Positions 6,635 to 17,702 of a DNA stretch of 26,911 nucleotides are shown piece by piece (positions within the stretch are counted from its first letter, which is position 1; each line of letters opens with the position of its first letter). The DNA is taken from assembly GCA_003565055.1 (NCBI GenBank), contig PXDM01000158.1:1-26911 (forward strand), given 5' to 3'. The notes below the pieces were generated by a model. It saw nothing but the letters and a program-made list of their open reading frames with translations. It had not been told where the DNA came from and searched no databases. Made by a program: the position numbers and the translations under genes. The stretch comes from Paracoccaceae bacterium. GTDB taxonomy: Bacteria > Pseudomonadota > Alphaproteobacteria > Rhodobacterales > Rhodobacteraceae.

Positions 6635-7183
6635 ATGCGTATTCTCAATCCTGTCGTTGCGGCATTTCTCGGGTTTTTGCTGGTCGGTCACGCGCAGGCC
6701 AGTGAAGATGCAGGTGTAGCGCCCTTGCTGGAGGAATTGCAACAGCCCGATCAGCCCGATTGGCAGCGATTGGAGCGCCAGATCACGCGGCTTTGGTCGC
6801 GGTCCGGCTCTGCGAGCGCGGACCTGCTCTTGCAGCGCGGACGCGACGCTATGCGGCGCGGGCAGACCACCGAGGCCATCGAGCATTTCTCGGCGCTCAT
6901 CGACCACGCCCCGGATTTCGCCGAAGGCTATCACTCCCGCGCCACTGCCTGGTTCATGGATGGCAAACTGGGCCGCGCGCTCGATGATCTGGCCGAAGCG
7001 CTCGCGCGCAATCCGGATCATTTCTCGGCGCTGGCCGGGATGGGCCGGATTTTCGAGGATCTGAGCGAATTGGAACGCGCCCGCGCCGCCTATAGCGCCG
7101 CGCGCGCTATACATCCGCACCGCACCGACGTAAGGGTGGCGCTGGAGCGTCTGGAGCGGCGACTGGACGGCACAGCGCTCTGA
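6635..7183 (+). CDS. Exported TPR-repeat protein
   Basis: A 182-residue protein with a signal peptide (MRILNPVVAAFLGFLLVGHAQA, cleavage probably after Ala22) and three tetratricopeptide repeats, about residues 62-95, 96-129 and 130-163, with the usual A/G/Y/P spacing (for example GYHSRATAWFMDGKLGRALDDLAEALARNP). It is predicted to be periplasmic, or held in the membrane if uncleaved. TPRs bind other proteins; the partner is unknown. Start choice: ATG at 6635 has GGAGG at 6625-6629; an in-frame ATG at 6605 would spoil the signal peptide. It is 31 bases upstream of the SUV3-like helicase gene and probably cotranscribed with it, although one product is exported and the other cytoplasmic. Confidence 0.88.
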   Translation: MRILNPVVAAFLGFLLVGHAQASEDAGVAPLLEELQQPDQPDWQRLERQITRLWSRSGSASADLLLQRGRDAMRRGQTTEAIEHFSALIDHAPDFAEGYHSRATAWFMDGKLGRALDDLAEALARNPDHFSALAGMGRIFEDLSELERARAAYSAARAIHPHRTDVRVALERLERRLDGTAL

Positions 7184-7214
7184 GACGCAGCTTGCGCAAG
7201 AGGACGTGAAGCGG

Positions 7215-10025
<2,811 letters not shown>

Positions 10026-10076
10026 GTACTCGGGGCAGTCTTATCCGGACAATAACGCCCTGTGGATAGCTATCGC

Positions 10077-10141
10077 GCCGCCGTCCTCCCCTCGGATCAC
10101 TGACGCCCCCTGACAGTGACCGAAGCGGGTTGGGCGGCGGC
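10077..10141. other. Long bipartite stem-loop after the SUV3-like helicase gene
   Basis: An outer 7-bp stem, GCCGCCG (10077-10083) with CGGCGGC (10135-10141), encloses a second stem. The inner arms are TCGG (10092-10095) plus TCACTG (10097-10102), pairing with CAGTGA (10114-10119) plus CCGA (10120-10123), with one bulged base. It lies between the helicase stop and the convergent kinase stop. It may act as a transcription end for either gene, but no T-run follows the stem on either strand. Confidence 0.4.
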
Positions 10142-10176
10142 ACTTTGATGACCCGCGGCGTGGTCGGGATCTGTGC

Positions 10177-13100
10177 TCAGCCTTGGGTTTTCGTGCTGGT
10201 GATCCGGGCGATGGCATCAATCAATGTTTGCCGCTGGATCGGCTTCATCAGGAAAATATCGTCCGGTCGAAGCCCGTTCCCATTGATCGCCGCTTCATTG
10301 GCATAACCAGACATAAAGACAATCGACAGATCGGGTTTGAGCGCCTTGAGCCGGCGCGCGAGTTCCGGGCCCTGCATGCTGCCGGGCATGACCACATCGG
10401 TCAACAAAATATCGGGCCGGGGGTCAAGCTTCGCGAAGATCTCCATGGCTGCGTCGCCTGTTTCAGCCTCATGGACATCCAGGCCCATATTCTGAAGTGT
10501 TCGGGCAATCACATTGCGCACGCGCAGCTCATCCTCCACCAGCAGGATGCGCAGACCGTCCGGGTTCATGGTCGTCTTGCTTTTGGCGCGGGACACGGCA
10601 TTCTTGCGGCCATCATCGGGGGCGGCTGGCAAGAGCAGGGTGATCGTCGTGCCCACATCGGGTTCACTGTAGATCCGCAGCAAGCCACCTGACTGACGCA
10701 CGAAACCATCGACCATAGACAGCCCGAGACCGGAGCCCAGATTCGGCGCTTTCGTCGTGAAAAACGGCTCGACCACGCGCTCGAGCAGGTCGCGCGGGAT
10801 CCCCGTGCCGGTATCTGTCACTGCAAGCATCACGTAGCGGCCCGGACTTATGCTCTCATTGCGCTCGATGGCATAGTCCTCAGTGACGCGCCGATTGGCC
10901 GTCTCGATTGTCAGCGTGCCCCCCTTCGGCATTGCGTCACGCGCATTGATCACGAGATTCAGAAGCGCGCTCTCAAGGAAAGACGGATCCACCCGCGTCG
11001 ACCACAGCCCGGCCTGCAAACTGGTCTGCACATCCATGGTCGCGGGCATCACGCGGGCGATGAGCTGGCCCATGCCACTGACCAGCTCATTGGGATTGAC
11101 CAATTCGGGCGCCAGCCGGGAGCGGCGCGCAAAACTGAGCAAGCGACGCGTCAATTCTGCGCCGCGCCGCGCCGCATCGACAATTTCCTCAACCGATTCC
11201 TTCTGGCCGGGGTTTTCGGCGATCATCGACAGCAATTCGGCATTGCCCATGATCACCGCCAGCAGATTGTTGAAATCATGCGCGATGCCCCCGGCGATGC
11301 GCCCGACCGTCTCCATTTTCTGGGCCGCATGGAGTTTGTCTTCCATCATGCGCTGTTCGGTCAGATCCGCCACAGCCCCGATGATCAGAACCGCCTTGCC
11401 ATTGTCGTCGCGGAGCGCCACAGCCCGCTCAGCCACATAGGCCCAACTTCCATCTGCCCGCTGCATCCGAAACTCGATGTCGAAACGCACCCGGCGACTG
11501 GCGATGAACTCGTCCCGCGCGGCCTTGACGCGGGCATATTCCTCCGGATGGACAGAGGTTTCCCACGGTGAGGGCACGTCATAGGTCTCATTCCAGTCAT
11601 ACCCGAAATGACTCGTGAAGCCTCTGTCGAAGACGATCTTGCCTTGTGCGACGTCAAATTCAAACATCGCATCGGCCGAGACGTCAAACATGGCGCGCAG
11701 CTTCTTCTGCTCCTGAATGACGTCAGTCACATCGGTTACGAGCGAAACCCAATCACCTGTGTCTGTCGGGCTGAGCCGGACATTGTGCATGCGCCCGTCT
11801 GAATGGGTCATGATGGTGTTGATCGGGCGTTTTTCACTGCCGATCTCGGAGAAGGGTACTCTGTTCGGCGCAAGGAGAAGATTGCGCTCCGCCTTCGCGC
11901 TCAAGAGAGCGTCGCGCTTGACGCCAGGCGTGATCAAATCGGCCACGGCTTTGTTGAGATCCACGAACTGACGGTTGTGCATCACCAGACGTTGATCGTC
12001 ATCATAGAGTGCAAAACCGCTATCGAGCGCCTCGATGGCATCGCGCAGCCGCGCTTCGGTGCGGCGCTGCTCGGTCATATCGTCCAGCGTTCCGATGACC
12101 AAAGTGGCACGCCCGTCCTCGTCGCGCAGCGCAGCGGAGTTTTGTCGCACCGTCGCCCAGGAGCCATCACCGCGCCGCAAGCGATACTCGCAGGTGAAGC
12201 GCTGCACATCGCCGACGATGAAAGCTGCAAAGGCTTCTTCCAGCCGCTTCAGATCATCCGGATGCACATAGTCGCCCCATGAAAACGGCAATGGGTGCTC
12301 ACCGACAATATCAAGACCGAAACAACTGCTGAAACCCTTGTTGAAGATCCCCCGTCCTTCGTAATGCATGTATTCGTAAGACGCATCGGACGCGATCTCT
12401 GACATGGCGAGAAGCTGATCCTGCTTTAGCGTCAGGGTCGTGACATTGGTCAGGAAGACCAGCACATTGCGCGGGTTTCCCTGATCGTCGAGTATGCACA
12501 GCGAGCGATGCAGGATGCGCAGCATGCGCCCATCTTTGTGCCGACCCCGGCAGAGCACTTCCAACGGCGCGGTCCAGACTTCCCCTTTTGGCAGCCCTGC
12601 GAGCAACTGTAGATGCAGGGCGCGGTCCTCGGGATGCAGAAGCTCGAAGGCTCTGAGCGGGTCGGTCGGCATCTCTTCTGGCGCGTAGCCGAATTGTTCC
12701 TCGATGGCCCCGCTCCAGACCACCTTGTTCTCCGCAACGTCCAGGTCGGCGATGACTTGCCCCGAAATATCAGCGATGGCTTTCAGACGCGCATGGCTCG
12801 CGCTCAACGCGTCCTGCGTGCGCAGCAGATTTGTCACATCCGTGAGCGACACAAGCACACCGCGCGCCCGGCCGAGATCATCCGTGATTGTCACCGAGCG
12901 GTCGAGGAAATGGGCAAAGCTGCCATCAGCGCGCCGGATGCGGTAATTCAACTCGCGTGGCGTGGTCCAGATTTCGCCCTGGTGCAATCTGTCGATCGCG
13001 TCGCTCAGGACCGGGCGATCCTCTGGATGCAGCATGTCGATATAAGCCGCGACATCCCCCGGCATGTCGTCGGCTGCGTAACCGAGTCGTTCTTCGACGG

Positions 13101-13938
13101 CACCACTGAACGTGAGCTGTCCGAGCGTCTGGTCATAGTCGATGACCACACGACCCGAGACGCGCCCCAGCAAGTCGCGGCGTTTGCGCTCCTCATGCCA
13201 CTGCGTGATGTCAGTCACGGAAGAATAGACCATCTCCGCAAGCCCGTTCGCGGCACGGTCTACATGAAAACGTTCGCGGACCATCGCATAACTGCCATCC
13301 CCGCGCCGGAGCCGATAGTGCACATCGCCGGAGGATTCATCTGCATCGAGCATCGTGAGAAAGCTGCGCAAGGCTTTGTCTCTGTCCTCGGGATGGATAT
13401 GGTCGAGATAGGGGTGCGGGAAACGATGCGTGCCCTCAAGTGCGATTCCGAAGACACGTTTCAGCCCGTCATCGAAGCGGGTCGTTTCAGTCGCAACACA
13501 ATGGCGAAAATGGGCCTCGTCGCTCAGTAGGTTGTGGATCGCCTGATGGCGCTGGTCCTGAACCTGCTGGGTGAGATCATGCAGGAGAACGAGAATGCCG
13601 CTTTCCGCAGTCTGATCGGCCGTCGCAATGCGCGCCTTGAGCGTGGCCTCGCTGCCATCGCCGGTCTGCATGCGAAATTCCAGCTCCTGCGGTGCGGTCT
13701 GTGCGCTGGAAAGCGCGCGGATCAGTCGCTCGCGATCATCGGCATGAATGAGGCCGTGATCGCCCGCGAAGCTCGCAGCGATCGCATCCGGACTGTGGTT
13801 TAAAATGTCTTGGGCATTGTCACTGCACCAGACCGTTCCGAGGCTGCTCTCGGCCATGGGTGAGATCTTGAGGATAACTGCCCCTGAAAGCTCCGCAATC
13901 CTGACCAATGAATCAGAATCATTTTGCTCATCTTTCAT
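10177..13938 (-). CDS. Cytoplasmic hybrid histidine kinase with seven PAS domains and a receiver
   Basis: A 1253-residue sensor kinase. I count seven PAS/PAC units ending near residues 128, 249, 372, 505, 630, 745 and 868, each closing with a D-[LIVM]-T-type motif (DLTQQ, DITQW, DVTNL, NVTTL, DMTEQ, DVTDV, DLTEQ). The sixth resembles the PAS_7 subtype. A HisKA domain follows with phospho-acceptor His887 in AHDFNNLL, then HATPase motifs: N box with Asn994/Asn998, G1 DTGTGIP (1042-1048), FFTTK (1059-1063) and GSGLGL (1068-1073). The C-terminal receiver has acidic Asp1136, phospho-acceptor Asp1181, Ser1210 and Lys1232. There are no transmembrane segments or signal peptide, so it senses an internal signal (small ligand, flavin, heme or redox; not determinable). 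Start ATG at 13938 has AAGAGG five bases upstream. No response-regulator or Hpt gene is adjacent. Confidence 0.93.
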   Translation of the reverse strand: MKDEQNDSDSLVRIAELSGAVILKISPMAESSLGTVWCSDNAQDILNHSPDAIAASFAGDHGLIHADDRERLIRALSSAQTAPQELEFRMQTGDGSEATLKARIATADQTAESGILVLLHDLTQQVQDQRHQAIHNLLSDEAHFRHCVATETTRFDDGLKRVFGIALEGTHRFPHPYLDHIHPEDRDKALRSFLTMLDADESSGDVHYRLRRGDGSYAMVRERFHVDRAANGLAEMVYSSVTDITQWHEERKRRDLLGRVSGRVVIDYDQTLGQLTFSGAVEERLGYAADDMPGDVAAYIDMLHPEDRPVLSDAIDRLHQGEIWTTPRELNYRIRRADGSFAHFLDRSVTITDDLGRARGVLVSLTDVTNLLRTQDALSASHARLKAIADISGQVIADLDVAENKVVWSGAIEEQFGYAPEEMPTDPLRAFELLHPEDRALHLQLLAGLPKGEVWTAPLEVLCRGRHKDGRMLRILHRSLCILDDQGNPRNVLVFLTNVTTLTLKQDQLLAMSEIASDASYEYMHYEGRGIFNKGFSSCFGLDIVGEHPLPFSWGDYVHPDDLKRLEEAFAAFIVGDVQRFTCEYRLRRGDGSWATVRQNSAALRDEDGRATLVIGTLDDMTEQRRTEARLRDAIEALDSGFALYDDDQRLVMHNRQFVDLNKAVADLITPGVKRDALLSAKAERNLLLAPNRVPFSEIGSEKRPINTIMTHSDGRMHNVRLSPTDTGDWVSLVTDVTDVIQEQKKLRAMFDVSADAMFEFDVAQGKIVFDRGFTSHFGYDWNETYDVPSPWETSVHPEEYARVKAARDEFIASRRVRFDIEFRMQRADGSWAYVAERAVALRDDNGKAVLIIGAVADLTEQRMMEDKLHAAQKMETVGRIAGGIAHDFNNLLAVIMGNAELLSMIAENPGQKESVEEIVDAARRGAELTRRLLSFARRSRLAPELVNPNELVSGMGQLIARVMPATMDVQTSLQAGLWSTRVDPSFLESALLNLVINARDAMPKGGTLTIETANRRVTEDYAIERNESISPGRYVMLAVTDTGTGIPRDLLERVVEPFFTTKAPNLGSGLGLSMVDGFVRQSGGLLRIYSEPDVGTTITLLLPAAPDDGRKNAVSRAKSKTTMNPDGLRILLVEDELRVRNVIARTLQNMGLDVHEAETGDAAMEIFAKLDPRPDILLTDVVMPGSMQGPELARRLKALKPDLSIVFMSGYANEAAINGNGLRPDDIFLMKPIQRQTLIDAIARITSTKTQG

Positions 13939-14301
13939 AGGTGCCTCTTAAGAAGTCCGGCCAAAATGTTCATTCAAATGCATTTATCGAACGAGGTTAA
14001 GGCAGGAAGCGGTTCAGGGGCAATGGCTTACTGCACGCCGCCTGCGTAATTTTCCTGAAAAGAGGTGCCGTGCGCAGCTTTGCCCTGTGAGAGGCAGGAC
14101 TGTAAGCTTCGGAAGAAGCAGGATTGAGGTGCTGACTGCCAGGACGCTGCGCCTCGGCGCAGCGTCGCGGGTGTGAGATAAGAGGTCAAAAAAAGCGGCG
14201 CAATAGTCGATGTCACCGAAACGCCTGTCGATGTGATCAAGAGCCGACCCCAGATTGTAGAGTCGGGCGTGGCGCGGCGCTCGGCAGGGGGGCGAAGGGG
14301 C
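13939..14301. other. Intergenic region between the PAS kinase and rpoH genes
   Basis: About 360 bases without a supported gene. It should hold the kinase promoter and the rpoH 3' end, since both genes read on the minus strand. It contains a strong hairpin (14143-14166) and an A7 run at 14188-14194, which is a T7 run on the minus strand but has no strong stem just before it. A 70-codon minus-strand open frame (14028-14240) has no ribosome-binding site or recognisable sequence and was not called. Confidence 0.5.
14143..14166 (-). terminator. Strong GC hairpin downstream of rpoH
   Basis: Perfect 10-bp stem, GACGCTGCGC (14143-14152) and GCGCAGCGTC (14157-14166), with a 4-nt loop, about 135 bases beyond the rpoH stop. 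No T-run follows on either strand, so it may be a weak terminator, an RNA 3'-end stabiliser or a structured leader element for the kinase gene. The terminator label is tentative. Confidence 0.4.
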
Positions 14302-15198
14302 CTATGTCACCGGGACGACCATTCCCTTCTCGCGCGCCAGCGTGCGCATGCGGCCCTGCAATTTCTCGAAGGCACGCACTTCGATCTGGCGGATCCGTTC
14401 GCGACTGACATCATAGCGTTGCGACAGGTCTTCAAGCGTGACTGGCTCATCGCTCAGGCGACGTTGGGTCAACACATCGCGTTCGCGCTCATTAAGCACA
14501 TCCATCGCTTCGGTCAGCAACTCACGCCGCAGGGTAAGCTCGTCGCGTTCAGCGTAATCAGCGGCTTGATCGGCGTCCTCGTCTTCGAGCCAATCCTGCC
14601 AACTCGACGCACCTTCCTCGCTGCCCATCGTCGCGTTCAGCGACGAATCGCTGCCCGCCATGCGTCGGTTCATCGAGATCACATCGTCTTCGCTGACATT
14701 CAGGTCGCGCGCGATCCGGGCGACGTTTTCAGGACGCAAATCCCCGTCTTCCAGCGCCCCGAGTTTGGATTTCGCCTTGCGCAGGTTGAAAAACAGCTTC
14801 TTTTGCGCACTGGTCGTCCCGAGTTTCACCAGCGACCAGGACCGCAGGATGTATTCTTGGATTGAGGCGCGAATCCACCACATCGCATAGGTCGCGAGCC
14901 GGAAGCCCTTGTCCGGATCGAAACGCTTCACGGCTTGCATGAGCCCGACATTCGCTTCCGAAATGACCTCCGCTTGCGGCAGGCCGTAGCCGCGATACCC
15001 CATCGCGATCTTCGCGGCGAGGCGAAGGTGGCTCGTTACCAGCTTATGGGCGGCCTCAGTGTCCTGATGATCGACCCAGCGTTTGGCGAGCATGAATTCC
15101 TCTTCCGGCTCCAGCATCGGAAAGCGGCGGATTTCCTGCATGTAGCGGTTGAGCCCCTGTTCCGGGCTCGGTGCGGGAAGGCTGGTGTAACTGCTCAT
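14302..15198 (-). CDS. rpoH: RNA polymerase sigma factor RpoH (sigma-32)
   Basis: Heat-shock sigma factor of 298 residues, normal for alphaproteobacterial RpoH. Region 2 is clear (HLRLAAKIAMGYRGYGLPQAEVISEANVGLMQAVKRFDPDKGFRLATYAMWWIRASIQEYI). The RpoH box, AQKKLFFNLRKAKSKLG (about 131-147), separates it from RpoD and other group 2 sigmas. Region 4.2 is the helix-turn-helix LEDLSQRYDVSRERIRQIEVRAFEKLQ. Start choice: ATG at 15198 gives MSSYTSLPAP with AGGA seven bases upstream; the frame stays open to 15240 but that extension is not typical. Rhodobacterales often have two rpoH genes and I cannot say which this is. It lies 110 bases downstream of the RluD-type gene on the same strand. Confidence 0.96.
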   Translation of the reverse strand: MSSYTSLPAPSPEQGLNRYMQEIRRFPMLEPEEEFMLAKRWVDHQDTEAAHKLVTSHLRLAAKIAMGYRGYGLPQAEVISEANVGLMQAVKRFDPDKGFRLATYAMWWIRASIQEYILRSWSLVKLGTTSAQKKLFFNLRKAKSKLGALEDGDLRPENVARIARDLNVSEDDVISMNRRMAGSDSSLNATMGSEEGASSWQDWLEDEDADQAADYAERDELTLRRELLTEAMDVLNERERDVLTQRRLSDEPVTLEDLSQRYDVSRERIRQIEVRAFEKLQGRMRTLAREKGMVVPVT

Positions 15199-15308
15199 CT
15201 CGTCATCCTGTCTGGCTGGCCGGGCGACACGAAACCACATCGCGGCAAAACTACCATTTGTTTCTTTACAATCTGTTTACGTGCGGAGCGCGGAATTCGT
15301 TGCTGTCT

Positions 15309-16364
15309 TCACTCATTCGTGTTGGCCTGTGACCGGTCCAGTCGCGTGACCAAATCTGCCATATCCTGCGGCATCGGCGAGGAAAATGCCAGCGGCTCAC
15401 CACTGAGCGGATGCGTGAACCCCAGATCAGCGGCATGCAACGCCTGCCGGGGAAATTGCGTGCAGGCCAAGCTGGCTTCTGCCCCCAACGCCCGCTCCGA
15501 CAGCTTGCGCCGCCCCCCATAGACCGGGTCGCCCAGCAGCGCATGACCCGCATGGGCCAGATGCACACGGATCTGATGCGTGCGCCCGGTCTCCAGCCAG
15601 CACTCAATCAGCGCAAGCGCTGGCGGCCGCCCGAACACCTCAAGAACCCGCGCCCGTGTCACAGCATGCCGCCCCCCGGTCCAGACAACGGCCTGTTTCT
15701 GGCGATCATGGCGCGACCGGGCCAACTGACTGGTAATCTTGAGGATATTCCCTTGCTCGAAGGATGCGCCGCGCACGCCGCGCAACCTTGGGTCGCCCGC
15801 ATCCGGAACCCCGTAGCAGAGCGCGAGGTAGCGGCGCGTCACTGTATGGCGCTCGAATTGCGCGGCCAGGCCCTGATGCGCGCGGTCAGATTTCGCCACC
15901 ACCAGAAGCCCCGAGGTGTCCTTGTCGATGCGATGCACGATCCCCGGTCGCTTCTCGCCCCCGATCCCCGAGAGACTGTCGCCGCAATGGTGCAAAAGCG
16001 CATTGACCAGCGTCTTATCCGGGCTGCCGGGGGCAGGGTGCACGACCATGCCTGCAGGCTTGTCGATCACGATCAGCGCCTCGTCTTCCCAGATGATGTC
16101 GAGCGCGATGTCCTGTGCGATGGTCTCCACACCCGCGGCCTCCGTCATGCGGATCGTCACGCAATCGCCTTCGGCGACCTTGGCGCGTGCGTCGCGCAGA
16201 GCCACGCCGTCGCGCAGCACAGCGCCGGTCTCGATCAGTTTCATGATCCGCGAGCGCGACAGACCGTGCCCCTCTGGCGCATCGCGCGCCAAGGCCTTAT
16301 CAAGCCGGGCAGGGGGGCTGGCCCCGATTATCACTGCGATCTCCGAGAAAGGTGCCTCAGCCAT
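15309..16364 (-). CDS. rluD: RluA-family 23S rRNA pseudouridine synthase (RluD-like)
   Basis: Converts specific uridines in 23S rRNA to pseudouridine. It has 351 residues: an N-terminal S4 RNA-binding domain (about 17-75, SPPARLDKAL...LSRSRIMKLIETGAV), then the catalytic domain with HRIDKDTSGLLVVAK. Asp147 in HRID is the catalytic aspartate of the family. Further family blocks are RYLALCYG, GRTHQIRVHLAHAGHALLGDPVYGG and the terminal HPLSGE region. Start choice: ATG at 16364 has AGGAGG (16377-16372) exactly seven bases upstream; ATG at 16370 is only one base from that Shine-Dalgarno. The start codon interlocks with the start of the divergent DUF6476-like gene. RluD is the best fit; RluC-like specificity cannot be excluded from sequence alone. 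Confidence 0.9.
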   Translation of the reverse strand: MAEAPFSEIAVIIGASPPARLDKALARDAPEGHGLSRSRIMKLIETGAVLRDGVALRDARAKVAEGDCVTIRMTEAAGVETIAQDIALDIIWEDEALIVIDKPAGMVVHPAPGSPDKTLVNALLHHCGDSLSGIGGEKRPGIVHRIDKDTSGLLVVAKSDRAHQGLAAQFERHTVTRRYLALCYGVPDAGDPRLRGVRGASFEQGNILKITSQLARSRHDRQKQAVVWTGGRHAVTRARVLEVFGRPPALALIECWLETGRTHQIRVHLAHAGHALLGDPVYGGRRKLSERALGAEASLACTQFPRQALHAADLGFTHPLSGEPLAFSSPMPQDMADLVTRLDRSQANTNE

Positions 16365-16659
16365 GTCCATGCCTCCTGACCTGCCATCTGACCTGCGCCT
16401 GATCCGGCGTCTGGTGGTCGTTCTGACAAGCGTGATGATTGTGGGGGTCATACTGATCGTGGGTCTGCTTGTCACCCGCCTTGGGCGCGCGCCCGCACCG
16501 CTTGCCCTGCCGGATGCGATCACCCTGCCCGAAGGCGTGCGGCCCGAAGCGATCACGCTCGCGCGCGACTGGGTGCTGGTCTTGGGCGATGACGGGGCGC
16601 TCTTGCTCTTTGACCGGGCTGACGGTGCCCTTCGTCACAGCATTCAGCTGCCGGACTGA
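16363..16659 (+). CDS. Small membrane protein, DUF6476-like
   Basis: A 98-residue protein with one transmembrane segment near the N-terminus (about 17-40, LVVVLTSVMIVGVILIVGLLV) after a short basic cytoplasmic start. A soluble C-terminal part follows, containing PEGVRPEAITLARDWVLVLGDDGALLLFDRADGALRHSIQLP, probably a small beta structure on the outer side. It matches my memory of the DUF6476 family found beside rluD in Rhodobacterales; no function is known. The start is ATG 16363 or the in-frame ATG 16369. The first shares two bases (16363-16364) with the start codon of the divergent rluD gene. A purine-rich AGAAAGG lies about ten bases upstream of 16363. Confidence 0.75.
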   Translation: MSMPPDLPSDLRLIRRLVVVLTSVMIVGVILIVGLLVTRLGRAPAPLALPDAITLPEGVRPEAITLARDWVLVLGDDGALLLFDRADGALRHSIQLPD

Positions 16660-16722
16660 GCGCCGTCCGGAATACAGCGGGCGGGACTCGGCACTGGCCG
16701 GAAAAAACCTTCGCGTAGAAGT

Positions 16723-16739
16723 ATTTCATTAACAGAAAT
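16723..16739. promoter_or_regulatory. Dyad ATTTC-N7-GAAAT upstream of motA
   Basis: Five-base perfect inverted arms (16723-16727 and 16735-16739) around ATTAACA sit in the only AT-rich patch of the 170-base space ahead of motA. It may be an operator or part of the promoter. The TTAAC core is again CtrA-like, but a spaced partner half-site is missing. I could not find a convincing sigma-28 or sigma-54 promoter. Confidence 0.25.
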
Positions 16740-16829
16740 CCACGATAAAGGCGGTAAGGCGCAGGACAGTGTGCAGCAATGCAGCATGTCGCCCGAACAC
16801 TTTGACGCAACCAAACTCAGGGGTCTGCT

Positions 16830-17699
16830 GTGATCGCAATTGTCGGGATACTGGTTGTCCTATTCATGGTATTCGGCGGCTATCTGGGGTCCGGCGGGAC
16901 GATGGGCATCATCCTGAAGGCGCTGCCTTTCGAGATGGTGATGATCGGCGGCGCTGCGATCGGCGCATTTCTGCTGGGGAACGATATCTCCACTGTGAAA
17001 GCGAGTGGTCGCGAAATCGGGCGGGTTTTCAAGGGGCCGAAGTGGAAACCGCAGGATTACCATGATCTTCTCTGCCTGTTGTTCGAACTTATCTGGCTTG
17101 GCAGACAAAACCCTGTTGCGGTCGAAGAGCATATCGAAGGCCCTGATGCCTCGTCGATTTTCTCGCGTTACCCGAAAATTCAGGCAGATCATGATGCTGT
17201 CGAGCTTATTTGCGATACCTTGCGCGCGGCGTCGATGAATTACGATGATCCCAATCAGGTCGAGGAAGTCTTGGACAAGAGGCTGATGGCGCATAAGCAT
17301 CATCAACTCCACCCAAGTCACGCCGTCCAGATTGTCGCCGACGCGCTGCCAGCGCTCGGTATTGTGGCGGCGGTTCTCGGCATCATCAAGACGATGGGCG
17401 CGATTGATGAGCCGCCGGATATCCTTGGGAAAATGATCGGCGGCGCTCTGACGGGCACCTTTCTGGGCGTTTTTCTGGCATATGGTTTCGTTGGACCTAT
17501 CGCGAGCCGTATGCGGGCTATTGTCGAGGAAGATGATCATTTCAACCAATTGATCCGTGAAGTCCTGATCGCGAATCTCCACGCGCATCCCGCCAATATC
17601 TGCATTGAAGTGGGTCGGCAGAATACACCGCATCATCAAAGACCCGATTTTGCAGACCTGGAAAATGCGATGCGTGAGCTCAAGAAGAATGCGGCATAA
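16830..17699 (+). CDS. motA: Flagellar motor stator protein MotA
   Basis: Proton-channel stator subunit of 289 residues with four transmembrane segments: two near the N-terminus (about 2-20 and 30-50), then a large cytoplasmic loop, then ADALPALGIVAAVLGIIKTMGAI and MIGGALTGTFLGVFLAYGFVGPIA. The loop carries the torque-generating region, HIEGPDASSIFSRYPKI, matching the E. coli region around Glu98. Conserved prolines (ALPALG and FVGPIA) are present. It starts with GTG at 16830, with AGGGG six bases upstream. MotA needs MotB to form the channel and bind peptidoglycan, but no motB or other flagellar gene is in the window. The stop is three bases before the next gene, so the two are one operon. 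Base composition is intermediate between the GC-rich surroundings and the downstream gene. Confidence 0.94.
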   Translation: MIAIVGILVVLFMVFGGYLGSGGTMGIILKALPFEMVMIGGAAIGAFLLGNDISTVKASGREIGRVFKGPKWKPQDYHDLLCLLFELIWLGRQNPVAVEEHIEGPDASSIFSRYPKIQADHDAVELICDTLRAASMNYDDPNQVEEVLDKRLMAHKHHQLHPSHAVQIVADALPALGIVAAVLGIIKTMGAIDEPPDILGKMIGGALTGTFLGVFLAYGFVGPIASRMRAIVEEDDHFNQLIREVLIANLHAHPANICIEVGRQNTPHHQRPDFADLENAMRELKKNAA

Positions 17700-17702
17700 T
17701 CC

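Noticed and set aside
14028..14240. 70-codon minus-strand frame between rpoH and the kinase
   Set aside because: No ribosome-binding site, no family and it contains the strong hairpin; treated as non-coding.
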